Assembly: GCA_000708835.1 (NCBI GenBank)
Contig: DF237572.1
Span: 1-50,160, forward strand
Length of the DNA: 50,160 nt
Reading direction: 5' to 3'
Origin: Klebsormidium nitens
Taxonomy: Eukaryota; Streptophyta; Klebsormidiophyceae; Klebsormidiales; Klebsormidiaceae
Shown here in pieces: positions 25,501-36,116 of the stretch; within the stretch, counting starts at the first letter, position 1, and every line of letters begins with the position of its first letter. The notes under the pieces were generated by a model, which ran no database searches, was not told the origin of the DNA, and saw nothing but the letters and a program-made list of their open reading frames with translations. The translations under genes were made by a program, and so were the position numbers.

Positions 25501-28500
25501 CCGAAAGCAATGCCAGGAAGTCTGCCCTCAACATTGAGAGTGAGCGCCATCTCAGATGAATGCAGATAGGACGTTTCCGAACAACCCATTCATAGAAGCA
25601 AACTGCTTACCTCTTGCAGCTGGGCGGTGCACTGGTCCTCGTACTCGCGCACGGTGTGGGCGCGGATGGCGGCCGCGACCTCCGCTGTCCAGTACATCTG
25701 CGAGCCGCAGATGACGACCTGGCCCGGCCACTGGAAGATCCACTGCGACCGCTCCGTTACGGCGTACGCGTCGAACGCGCGGCGCGTGACCGCGCGCAGG
25801 CTCTCGCGCATCACCGCCTCCACCTCGATCAGCCACTTCTCCACCTGCGCGCGCGAGAGAGAGGGAAATAATGATTGCCTGAATTATGCTCACGGTTACT
25901 AGCTTCGAATGGATCAGCTATTGCTTGAAAAGGCCGTTACAGACAAGTGTGGGCAATGAGAAATTGTCAAGGGAAGAGAGAAAAAAGGAAGAAAGAAAGA
26001 AGGCGCCATGTTATCTGCATGGAGATTTATCCGACCACTGCTAGCAGACTCGTCGAGCGACCTCTTGCTTTCGATCAAGCTTATATTCGCTCGTAAATTC
26101 CTCAAGGGAAAAGATACAGTGAAGCATTCCTGATCTTCGCAGCAATACACTTCTCGTCTACCACTTCATTTTTCAAATTCTAGGATTTACAACTCCTAAC
26201 GCCAGACCGGCAACGTGCTCAAGTCTCACTAGTCACAGTGACATCACAGCCCGGTACGTACCTGCCCCCCAGCGCTCTTGGGGTTGAACGTCCGCACGAA
26301 TTCGACCTTCTCGCCGCCGTCGGAGAGCATTGCGGTGACGTCCATGTTCTCCTGGAACTCCAGACCGTTGATGCCCTCGAAGATCTTTTTGAGGAACGGC
26401 TGCACGCGCAGCGGGTCCTTGGTCTCGCTCAGAATCTCCAGCAGCTCGTCGTTGGACAAGAAGTAGAACCTGCGGGAGGATACTGGGTATTGAGTGCAGA
26501 TCGGTTTGAAGCACGTGACGTTGCTCCTTCGTTTGGGCTACGCAAAGCTTATGTTGGGTTTTCGCAGAGTGAGTGAGCGAAAACGCTAATGGCCAACTTC
26601 TTACGCTAAGTTACAGTAGTCAGAGTTGAGATGCAGGCACGCAATCATCTGTGTGATGCTTAGCCTTTTGATGACTCCGATAAGGCAGTAGTGATCCTCC
26701 CCGAAAGCGCCGCAATTCCTGTTCCAAGTATCATAACTGATAAAGAACCTTCATCCTTTCAAACTAAAGCTTTCACATCCTTCTGACCTCGACCCATCTG
26801 CAACGACAGGAACTATACCGACAATCTCTGATACGATCTTCACTCTTCTCCTGACCTGGGGAATGCGAGCCGCTTGGTCTCGAGGTAGTCTGACAGTCCC
26901 TTTTGCACGAGGTCCAGCAGCTTGTTGGCCTCCTGCAGGTTCTTCAGCAGCTCCTCGTCCGACGCGACCACCATGGCCTCCGGATTTTTCGCCACCTTCT
27001 CCATCGTGCGCCGCCACGTGGTGTCCACCGCGCGGAACTTGCGCCCCTCCGACGGCATTTGCTGCACGCACAGAGGGACACGTGTCAGCCTAGTGGTGTG
27101 CGCGGGGTCCTATTGCATGAGGGAGAATGCCGTAACAGCTTGGAGGTGAATTACGAGAGGCACCTTGCCCTGAAAAGCCAAGGAAGTCAGTTGCAAGAAA
27201 TTCTGCCAGCACTACGTATGAATGTAAGAGCACATACCCACAAGTTCCCAAAACAGGACGGCTTACTGACTGCAAGTCGGCAAGGCTTGGCCCTTCAAAT
27301 CCGCTTTTAGCTTGACTTCTTTGCTGAATCCTCTGACAGATTATGCGGATGTTGAAGGTCTGCCGGCCATGGAAATACACCTTGACACCCCAAAGCCCTC
27401 AAACCCTATGTTTCTATAACCCTGAAACCCTCAAGATCGCGCGCGCACCTGCATGATGTCCTCGCTGCCGAAGAGCCGAAGATGGGCTCCAGGTAAGATA
27501 TACTGCCGCCCGACAGGAATAAAACCCGAAGAGCCTAGAACCATTTTAACCTTTAATACCCCACAACCCTAAAGGTCGCGCGCGCACCTGCATGATGTCC
27601 TCGCTGCCGAAGATGGGCTCCAGGTAGAGCCAGGCCTGCTGGCACTTGAGCCACTCGTCCACGATCTCCTGCATCGTGTTCAGCTTCGCCTCCCACAGCT
27701 TCACGCGGTCCTCGAACGGCCCAATATACGGCGACGCGCGCATACTCTGCGTTTTCACGATCTGGTCGTCCAATAGCATTTGCAGCTCGTCCAATCCGCG
27801 CAGTATGCACGTCCCAGTTTCCCGCCACTTGATGTAGTCGAACTTGACGCCCGCCCACTCGCCCTGCATCTTGTCCAGCGTGCGCTCCAGGCTGTACTCC
27901 TTGCTCGCGAACTCGCTCACCTGCGCGCGCGGAAACGAGGGCTCGGGGCTTAGAACCTTCATGTCTCCAAGAGTGACACACCTGACTCTTCAGATTCAAG
28001 TTAGAGTGCTTCAGAAAAGGTGAGAAAATAATGAGGAGCGGGTAAACGCCGCTGAGCACACTTTCGAGATCGATTTCCGGTCTCACACACGCAAGCACCA
28101 CTGTCCCACAGAGCCTCGTATTAACAGGGCATGTTTTATTTCAGTTTTCCTGCCGGCTACAATCCCCACCCCCGTTTTCGCCATTAGTTTTTGCTGCACT
28201 TCGAGTACTCATCAAGAACCCACATCTAGTTCCTTAATCTGAACGTACTTCGAGTCCTGATCTCCCCTTACCTCCTCGAGCGCAGTCAGCTTGGTGTTGA
28301 GATTGAGCGCGAGCGCGCGGCTGACGCTGAAGTTGGCGTCCGCGCGTACGGGGAAGCCGACGGCGTCCGAGAGCTTGGCCCAGTGGCGGTCGCGCATCCC
28401 CGGGTTGCGCAGCGCCACGATCATGGGCAGATGGCCCTGGAACGATTCCACACGCGACTTGAGCTGCCCCGCCACGTCTACGGCGGCCCCGGAGACCTGC

Positions 28501-31500
28501 TTCAGGGACTTGGAGGTCGCCCTGAAAATAGGAAGATTAGTATAGTGGTCAGTTGCGGCTAGATTTACAAGCTGGACCTGTTAAGCAGCGAAGGAGAAAA
28601 TGCAGGTTGAAAGTGTTGAATCGGTTTGCGATGGGCAAACAAGAGTGATCGGAAGAGGTTGCAAGGAACCTTTTGGCTAGGCGTTGCAAGGGAGGAAAGT
28701 CACTAGAAGACGACGAGTAGACTCCAAAAATCAGGACCAGAATTTCCTTTTACAAGCCTCTACAGTAGTTGGCAATCACTATGTTCTGCAGAACCAACTT
28801 TGCGCTAACAACAACGCAACGCTCGTTTCCGGTTCTCTCCTAACCTCTGCCTAACCCTCACCTGCTCCACTTGTCCATGTCCGCGGTGACCGCGTCCGCA
28901 TCCAGGTCCGTGAACGGTCCGTCCATCCAGCCGGGCAGCGCAGTCGTGAATTCGCCGGCGGTGCGCCAGAGCGTGGCGTACGGATCGAACTCCTTTTGGA
29001 TGTCCTTGAGCTGCGGGTACTCGCTCGCGGGGAGCGCGAAGATCGCCTCGCGCGCGTTGTAAAGGTCCGCCGCGGCCGCGCACTGCGCCAGCTTCGCCTC
29101 GATGTCTTGCACGTACGCGACGCGCTCCTCCACCTGGAAAAGAAAAAGGGTTTTGGAGGGGATAGGATTTGGGCCTTGCTACCCAACAAGGTCCTTTGGG
29201 GGGAAAGGGAAGGATCTTCAATTGCTTATGATATGGTTTTTATATATTCCATCCCTAACCCTGAAAGCCTATTATACAAGTAGAGCATCCGACACCTTCC
29301 TAGACCCACTGATGCAGAATCGCGAATACAGCGAAGATACTGGTGATCTCAGCCTGCGAGGTGTTGCTCAGCAAGCCCTAGTAACGCAAGATATTCCTGA
29401 GCGCAAGGCTTCTTGAGGTGGAGAATAGGAAGACTGGTGACCAGTCATTATTACGCGCAAAAGGATACAATCACATAACGAGCGATTGTCTTCAACACGT
29501 GGGAGCACCAGCACCGGACCTGATCAAGGTCCCCTTGCACGATGAACTGCTTCACGTCCGCTGCGATCGCGTCGATGTTCTCCAGCAGCGCGCGCTGGTC
29601 GCGCGCGAGCTCCTTGGTGAACGCGGTGCGCGCGCCCGCGAGCCGCGCCTCGCACTCCTGGAGCGCGGCCTGCATGCGCTGCGGCCACGCGGCGGTCGCC
29701 CAGTGGAGGTCCGCGGCCGCGTCACCCGCCTCGAACTCGAGGCGCTCCAGCAGCTCCCACGCGGCCGCGCTCTCCGCGATGTCCTTCTCGAGCGCGGCCA
29801 TCTCCTTACGCGAGGCGGCCAGGTACTTGCGCAGCTCGTCCAGGTCTTCCGCGGTCTGCGGAAACGGAACGGCGCGGTCAGCAGATTAGAAAAACTGAGG
29901 GCGAAGAAGAGACGGCTGAAGTTGCTTAACGAAGCCAGATTACGAGGGGAAAAGAAACAACGAAGCTGATGTTCTGAGTGGCATCCAAATACTTTCCTTC
30001 TGATTGAGCTTTTCAAAGGGGACGATGGTCTGCCAAATGAGCAGCAGCGCATCGAACGCATACACTCGGTCTCCTAATTCAAATGGTAAAATCAGGGGGC
30101 TGAAGGAAATTTTCGAAGCCGGAACATAGGATAAACGACCGTTACGACCGTCCGCCTTACCTTGAGGTCCTTTTGCAGTTCCGTTTGGATCTCCGCGAAG
30201 CGCTCGCAGAGGAAGCGGTTGCGGTCGGAGGTGGTCTTGAGCACCTGCGCCATGAGCATCTGCGCGAGCTGCAGGGCCTTCTCGCGCAGCGATGCGCGCA
30301 CCTGGGTGCAGTTGACGACCACCATGCGGAACGGCACGTGGCTGTCGCTCTCCTCCAGCACCGCCTCCGCAACCTGGACGGGACGGAACGGAACGCTGAG
30401 ATAAAGAACGATTGGGCAAGACAAGAGGTTGTGACGAGGATGGCGTGCTTTGCCGGAATGTGACTCACCTGGAAATAGAGTATCCTTGCCTGTAGTGTTT
30501 GAGTTCTCTCGATTTTTTGAGTCTCGAAGTCAGATATTAACACAAGGATGCAGTATGATCAGACGGCTTTTGTTCAGACAGAAGCAACAGGGTGAACATC
30601 TTAAGCACTGAAACCTCTCGAGCTAACGGTAAGGTTTGTCCCAGACGTCACCTATTTTTGATTCGAGTGGCAAAAGGACCGAAGACCTCGAACAGTGGCG
30701 GACCGAAGCTTTAACTCCAGACAGAGCACCCCAGCAAAATGCACACCGCTCCGCTTCGAAGATCATGCATCGCGCACCCTGTTATGCCGCGTGATCTCGT
30801 CCTCGTACTTGTCCAGAGAATTCTTCTCCCCGGCCCACTCCTCCAAATACTTGGCCGCATCCATGCTGACCAGGCTCTGGTACCGCCCGTAAGCGCCCGC
30901 GAGCTCCTGCGGCCCCACCATGTTCTCCTGCAAAACCTCCTGCACGCGCGCGCGCCGCGCGGCCGCGAAGGGCTCGCCCGCGGTGAGCGTCTTCATGGGG
31001 CTCGGCTCGTAGATGTCGAACAGGACGGCCAGCCGCGTCGTGACGTCATCCACGTTGGAGGCCTTCTCGATGATGGAGTCAAACAATTGAAGGATCTGTT
31101 GAGTAGAGATCACAACGGTCAGATTGATTTCAGGAAAAGGGCTGCAATTCAAAGTATGCCAGAGTACGGATCCTTTCCAGACGCTCTCGTTCTAGCAGTT
31201 TTCCTGCTGTCGAGACCTAAAAGAGTCGTGCCCCAGGTCCAATACCTCTTTACAACTTCGCTTGCACCATCTTTGGATCTGATTCTTACGGCAAGTGACT
31301 TCACTGAATCCCGAAAAATTACGACTGCTAGCTTTAAGGATATGAAGTATACTCCCCCCAGTGTTGTGCATTACACTCTTGTAATTCTGCCGTTCTTCAA
31401 GCGGATTTTCATAAAGCAGCCGCTTCCGCCTGAGAGGACAGCCGCCCACTCACCGTTCCTTCGAGCTCGCTCAGCTTCGGCACAAACTCGAACCGGTCCC

Positions 31501-34500
31501 GGTCCACCGTCAACTGCACCTCGAAGACTGGGTCGCACAATGCGCGTGCCCGCGCCTGCGTCGGCCGCGCAGTGTGGCTGCCCCCTCGCGGCGACGCGGG
31601 CGCGTGCGCTTCGGACGCGGCCGCGGGTTCGGCCGCGGCAAACTGCTCCCAGATCTGGACGAAGGCTTCGAGGCTCTGCTGTACGACGGCGCGCAGCTGC
31701 GCGGTCATGACGAGCGCCAGTCGCCGCACGAATCGCACCAAAAGTTCCTTCCGCTCGGGGGTGAGCGACTCGCCCACCTGCGGGCACAGGTCCTCCACCA
31801 TGCTCACCACCCGGGGGACCCACCTGGGGAAAGGTGCGGTAACGGGTGAGGTTTGGAGGATAGAGGATCGCAAGAATGACGACGGAGCACTTGTAGAACT
31901 TGCGCGAGCAGAATGTATCCCTCCGTATACGATGAGAAATCGGTTGTCGCTGCCGATTGACAACGGGTACGATCCAATAGTCTAGCTGATGGGAAAGAGT
32001 CATCTGAATGCTAAAGCTTTGTTGACTGCTAAAGCTCTGAATTTGATCGAAGTGCCGCCAGTATACACTCTGTCCACCTTCGAGCTATCGACCTGCAATG
32101 GACCCGTTCCTGGACTCCGAGGCCCCACTCCCTCAGCTTTCTCGCTTCTTGGGCCCGTACAAAGGGAACTAGAAGCGGCGGCACTTTTGCTCACTCTTGC
32201 TTGAGCTTGTCCGCGGCGTCGTCCATCTCCTCAGTCTGCGCGTCCGCGTACGTCTGCAGCAGCGCGGGGCGCGCAACGCGCGCAAGTTTGGGGTCGATCA
32301 TGAGCACATTGGAGACGTCCATTTCCGTGAAGTACTTTTGCAGCGCCGCCAGGCAGCCCCCGTCCCCAATACACAGCGTCTTGCGGATGCTGTCCAGCGC
32401 GGCCGCGAAACCTTCTGGGCCGTACGGAACGCTCACGCACCCTTGCCTGCAGCAAAGACCGAGGGTGTGCAGTTCGTGAAGATTTGGAAGCAACGGAGGG
32501 AGGCGTGCTCAGGGCTGGCGCATCGCACTGCCCGTCTTCGAACTTAAAAGCGTTGCGCAGACTATAAGCGTGTCCAAACTTCGCAACAAAGACGGTGTCT
32601 AGGCGGATGTGATATGAATCAGGGCTTTGCAGCCCATAATGTGTGTTCATTCTGTGTTCTTTTCGTGTACTTTAGTGCTCGGTTCTCGGATATCCCCAAC
32701 ATCTCTGGGTCAATTCACGACCAGACTTCGCCGTAATCATTTGCACTCACGCTGGCAATGGCCGGACGTTATCTTCCGGCTGCACCCCCATCTCCTCCAG
32801 CTTGAGCCGCTTGTTGGGCGGCCCGTGAAAGAAGGCTTCTTCCACGATCGCACGCTTCACCGCAAACTGGTAGTCCTCCCGCGCAGCTTCATAGTAGTCG
32901 TCGACCACGGAGATGAGCTTGTGCGACATCTGCCACCCGGCCAGGTACATCAGCCGCTGCTTGAAGTCCTCGTCCAGGCGGTCCGGGTTGTCGAACGGCT
33001 GCCCAGCAATGAACGCGTAGTACCGCTGCAAGAAGTTTCAAGTGGGACGGTTGAGAGTCGTTTCTGTGACGCGGTTCTTGGATTTGAAACTGAAAGGGCT
33101 TTGAGGCAGCCCTATCGTCGATTAAGCGAAGATTGAAGACAAAGCGCTCGAACCCGCGTATTGATACGGCTCTGATCAGTCTCTCCACGTGCACCATCGT
33201 GGGGTTGTGCCGAAGGATTGTCGGACCCAAAGTTAGGTGTTGCTAAAGGAGCTTCTACTTTGTATATGTTTGGGTGCTGGCTGTAAGATACTGCTGACAC
33301 TCCCAACCACAGTCTCGTGAGTTTTCAAGTGTCATAAGTTGTCAATGCTGCGACGGAGGCCCCTCACCGCAATTTCCTCTTGTCGTACCCGCTCCTCCTC
33401 TGCTGCCTGCATCCTCCTCCGGAAGATACTCTCATCCTCGAAGTCGAATAGCAGGTTCAACCTGTAAAAGCAAACGGGTATCAGCCAAGCCAGAGTAAAG
33501 TTACAACACATCGCACCACCAGTATCTTCCAAGGCCTGTGGGCATTCTTTTTCCGTGCATGCAAACCTTCGCAACGCAGAATTTTCCGCAAGTAGACAAG
33601 ATTGGCGCTTGCCTCTTGACATGCTTGCGCTTGCCCGTCTTCTGCCACTCAATGAGGTAACTGTCATCCTCTGCCTGGTACTGGATGACTGTGCATGCTG
33701 CCCAGGTCTGCTGGCCGCTCGTGTCAAAGTAGCGCGACTTGGCAACAGCGCCCGCCTCGCCCCTCTCGTGAGCCTGCACTCGTACAGGGCCGTCAGAGAT
33801 GAGACTGTTCTTCGAAGGGTAGTCCTGGACCGGGATTGCTTTCCTGACGCCAAATAGTGCCTGCATGGTGCTCAGAGCGGGCCTTCTTGTGCAGGAGGAA
33901 GATTACCCCTCTGAGTCCGGTCAGGTGCACACCGACAATATTTATTCTTGGAGGCGGCATCGGTTTGATGGCGCTCAGAATTCTGATGGCTTTGGCAGCA
34001 TGCCAGCCAATATGGCAACACAGCTGCCGCTATTTTGTGCAGCATTCCCAACAGATCCTCTCAAAAAGTGTGGTAAGATCTAGCCAGCAGCCTTCTCAAC
34101 AAGTAATCTCAGAGAGTGTGGTAGTACTGCCCAGCACCTGGCGGATGTACACAGCCGGGTGCACCAGGTCCTGGCTCGGATCGTCAAACAGCTCCAGCTG
34201 CGCATGAGCTCCATTTGGGGCTGCCCCATTTTCAGCATCCCCAGCTTTTGCCTCTGTTTGCAATTGTTCTTGCCCGCTTTTACCCTTGGTAAACAGCAGC
34301 CACGTTGCTGGCCGCGGCGGGAAGCTCCCCGTGTTGAGCGGATCATACCCCAGCTTGGGCTCTGATTCAAATTTGATTTGGGGGGCTGCTGAAATAGGAG
34401 ACGCAGGCAGAGGCAGGGGCCCAAATGTTGTCGGCGACTGCGACGGTTCCTCGATCAACAACCGCGCGCGGTTGCTGCCCTCAATCTTCAGCGAGGGCAG

Positions 34501-34812
34501 CTTCTGCAAGCCCCCAAGCACAAGCGCGCTCTTCTCCTCGTGACTGGTCTTCCGGGACGGGGAGCTTTCAAACGTGACGGCATTCTGACCGGCGGTCGGG
34601 CTCTGCGCCCCCGGCTCTGGGTGCACCTTTTTGGCACCCCCGTGTCCGAATGCGGACGGGCTAAAAGCCTTGGGGAGGCGCACTTTGACCGGGGGAAGGA
34701 TTGTGGCGCTGCTTTTTGGAACTCCCGAGCCCTTTCCTGGGCTTGTGTGGCCCGGTTGTGCTGCCCCCTCCCCTGGGGCCTTGCCCACGTGCAAACCCCC
34801 GGGGGGAGCCAT
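8749..34812 (-). CDS. axonemal inner-arm dynein heavy chain, DNAH3/7/12 type (38 exons)
   Basis: Force-generating ATPase of the ciliary axoneme. I joined 38 exons, all phase-compatible, totalling 12,729 nt and 4,242 aa; animal DNAH3 and DNAH7 are about 4,000-4,100. Order: divergent N-terminus, tail, linker, six AAA modules, stalk with microtubule-binding domain, and C-terminal domain. P-loops by residue: AAA1 GPAGTGKT about 1533, AAA2 GLSYGAKT about 1818, AAA3 GNTGTGKT about 2202, AAA4 GVGGSGRQS about 2562. The AAA1 Walker B is ACFDEFN. Clade calls rest on family patterns such as [72 protein letters not shown] and [13 protein letters not shown], which fit DNAH3/7/12 better than DNAH1 or DNAH6. 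The protein ends [11 protein letters not shown] at the usual place. All introns are GT-AG except a GC-AG intron after exon 2. No frameshift or internal stop was found, so it looks functional. Exon 34's 3' edge may be off by one base. Exons are listed under the sub-region entries. Confidence 0.95.
13953..15824 (-). other. dynein exons 30-33: stalk coiled coil and microtubule-binding domain
   Basis: Exons 15513-15824, 14992-15171, 14467-14628 and 13953-14141 (residues 2808-3088). Exon 30 is a long charged helix (coiled coil 1, about 104 residues) ending LTKGDVTEV. Exons 31-32 encode the microtubule-binding head: [17 protein letters not shown], a basic [19 protein letters not shown], and [18 protein letters not shown]. 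Exon 33 is coiled coil 2 with heptad-like [18 protein letters not shown]. The head has no long insertion, as is usual for inner-arm chains. Confidence 0.9.
16157..17871 (-). other. dynein exons 27-29: AAA4 and base of stalk
   Basis: Exons 17625-17871, 16846-17204 and 16157-16463 (residues 2503-2807). The Walker A is GVGGSGRQS, with Arg in place of Lys, as is usual for axonemal AAA4. [51 protein letters not shown] and [12 protein letters not shown] follow. Exon 29 ends in the rising helix of coiled coil 1 ([13 protein letters not shown]). Confidence 0.9.
18324..20186 (-). other. dynein exons 24-26: AAA3
   Basis: Exons 19820-20186, 19112-19301 and 18324-18758 (residues 2173-2502). The P-loop [12 protein letters not shown] and Walker [17 protein letters not shown] are intact, followed by [37 protein letters not shown] and [20 protein letters not shown]. 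Exon 25 joins exon 26 through a donor inside ...GACTG/GTGGGT, which restores the frame FDWWVRR. The 5' edge of exon 25 is duplicated upstream (see 19366-19408). Confidence 0.9.
19366..19408 (-). repeat. diverged duplicate of the 5' edge of dynein exon 25
   Basis: About 42 bases at 19267-19308 (exon 25 start plus its acceptor) recur at 19366-19408 in the upstream intron with about four differences. The copy keeps a usable acceptor (CAG/GCGGTTGG) and encodes [13 protein letters not shown] against [13 protein letters not shown] in the exon. Starting the exon at 19400 instead of 19301 adds 99 bases, in frame and without a stop. Both copies are seen directly; use of the second acceptor is inferred. 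Confidence 0.8.
20533..22725 (-). other. dynein exons 21-23: AAA2, with altered Walker A
   Basis: Exons 22504-22725, 21856-22122 and 20533-21333 (residues 1743-2172). Exon 22 begins [13 protein letters not shown], so the Walker A reads GxxxxAKT with Ala at the second Gly. [20 protein letters not shown] covers the Walker B, followed by [14 protein letters not shown] and [16 protein letters not shown]. Exon 23 (267 codons) also carries a Gly/Lys-rich low-complexity stretch ([18 protein letters not shown]), which is unusual for the AAA2-AAA3 region. AAA2 generally binds ATP without hydrolysis, so the substitution need not abolish motor function. Confidence 0.9.
23019..24657 (-). other. dynein exons 17-20: AAA1, the main ATPase site
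   Basis: Exons 24420-24657, 23860-24030, 23406-23571 and 23019-23116 (residues 1518-1742). The P-loop [14 protein letters not shown], Walker [12 protein letters not shown] and the sensor region [19 protein letters not shown] are intact. The following PDYALISEI and [14 protein letters not shown] are strongly family-like. This is the catalytic site that drives motility in all dyneins, so its integrity supports an active motor. Confidence 0.93.
24984..27061 (-). other. dynein exons 13-16: linker domain
   Basis: Exons 26856-27061, 26262-26469, 25611-25844 and 24984-25252 (residues 1213-1517) encode the mechanical linker that swings across the AAA ring. Diagnostic stretches are [78 protein letters not shown] and [17 protein letters not shown], the last leading directly into AAA1. 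The order and spacing match axonemal heavy chains. Confidence 0.9.
27433..27495 (-). repeat. near-identical duplicate of the 3' edge of dynein exon 12
   Basis: Bases 27572-27626, spanning the last codons of exon 12 and its donor, recur at 27433-27495 with one substitution and an eight-base insertion (AGCCGAAG). The copy includes the same CAG/GTGCGCGCGC donor, 139 bases downstream in the intron. Splicing at the copy would add 139 bases and shift the frame. Confidence 0.85.
27588..34812 (-). other. dynein exons 1-12: N-terminal region and tail
   Basis: Exons: 34138-34812, 33613-33860, 33368-33461, 32751-33025, 32195-32446, 31454-31823, 30778-31095, 30161-30373, 29520-29855, 28862-29133, 28272-28521 and 27588-27920 (residues 1-1212). 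Exon 1 encodes 225 residues rich in Pro, Ser, Lys and Gly, likely disordered, ending HPAVYIRQ. Exons 2-3 encode a small beta-rich module ([28 protein letters not shown]) running into [17 protein letters not shown]1 has a comparable segment there. The later exons form the helical tail, with motifs such as [32 protein letters not shown] and [19 protein letters not shown] typical of the tail and linker start. The tail sets the dimer state and binds light chains such as actin and centrin or p28 in single-headed arms; no binding site can be seen here. Confidence 0.88.
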
Positions 34813-36116
34813 GATCAGCTCTGCTTTATATGCGGCCCTACCGCAGCCTCATTGTGCAATCAAGGCTATGGCTACGACCCAGAGCTCTTATGCTTCAATG
34901 GCGTTCAAAGGTGAATATCTGATCAAAGCAGCTTTAACGAAGGTGCCTCGGATATCGGAACAGATGCTAGTGCTATTCATACAGCTAGATAGCATTCTGG
35001 CTCAGGTAGAAAGATACTGAAAATGCAATCAGAGGCAGAGATAGAACATTGAAAGTATATCGTGCCTCCGCTTCAATGAATTGATTGCTGGTGCAGTCCA
35101 TGCATGAAATTACCCATGCCGACAAGCTTCAGGATGAAACGTAACTCATGTGAATATCATGGTTCGCACATGGCCCACAGTCTGAGCAGTGAGAAGTCCG
35201 CTGATACCCGTGCCGCCGCGGGAAGCTGCTAATAATGCGCGCACAGGGGTTTCCTCTTCTGGTCAAGAAGATGAAAGAAGGCAAAAGCCACGACGCACGC
35301 AGCTTTTTCTGTTCTGTTCACATAGAGGACTACCGGGTGCAGACCATGTACAGGTCAGTACCTTGCTTGAGTACAAGGCAAGCCTCTTGCGCATGCACGT
35401 AGGTAGTTCAGCTGGCTGAATTTATCAGTGCTGATCTATCAATGGAGCTGAGCCTGACGTATCCCTACAAGCAGATTCCGGACATTGCTCTTGGTGCTGA
35501 AAGCGCTTCACAGAGAAATTTTTTTGTAGGAGTTCGAGCTACACCAGCTTGCAACAAAGGTCTGCCTCTGGGGCCAGCTCCATGATCCCTCAACACTCGT
35601 CGATTACCACAATACTATATTGAAGAGAACCCTTGATTAAGGATTGAGGATTGCCTCTTTGAGACCTGTCTCAAGATAAACAAGGAGCTAGCCATCACTG
35701 TCAGCTTCAGAGCTCAATCATCGGAAAGGCTTCTGGTACTCATTGTGAAACACCGAAGCACACCGGAGCTGGAAGAGCTGGGAACTGGAAACTCAAGTAC
35801 ATGAAGTTCTGATAATTTGATTACAGTGCACCTACCCACAGCGTGAAATTAGAAGTAGCCTGTAGTGAGGGCACCTTCCTCTAGCAGTGATTTGTGGCCC
35901 ATTTTCATTGTATGTTTCGTAAATGTGCGGTGTTCCCCTTCACCGCTGGCAGTGGAAGTGGCCGGTCGCATGTTCTGAGGTGAAGGTTTCCCAGCAGAAA
36001 TAGTAAAAATTTGTGGAACCTTGGATATCACATGAGGCATGACCGTTGCAGATAAGAGGTTAGAGGTGGGCAGATTAGAGGCCAGAGGTGGACGCTGATC
36101 CACTACACATTTTGTA
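34813..36116. promoter_or_regulatory. divergent intergenic region shared by two ciliary genes
   Basis: The dynein starts leftward at 34812 and the CCDC151-like gene starts rightward at 36117, so this 1.3 kb is the only candidate promoter space for both. I see no long conserved frame in it, no clear RFX X-box and no convincing TATA box at a suitable distance from either start. TTTATAT at 34825-34831 lies too close to the dynein ATG. Transcript starts cannot be placed from sequence alone. Confidence 0.55.

Noticed and set aside
27410-28860. Telomere-like CCCTAA/CCCTGAA words, also near 5513, 21690 and 29250
   Set aside because: They are isolated, imperfect short words in introns, not arrays, and are too few to call an internal telomeric tract.
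30739-31710. 323-codon plus-strand open frame opposite dynein exons 6-7
   Set aside because: It is antisense to GC-rich dynein exons with clear family identity, has Arg/Pro/Ala-rich non-conserved composition and crosses their introns. It is a shadow of the true exons.
34825-34831. TATA box for the dynein gene
   Set aside because: TTTATAT (ATATAAA on the minus strand) lies only 13-19 bases before the ATG, so a normal start site would fall inside the coding region.
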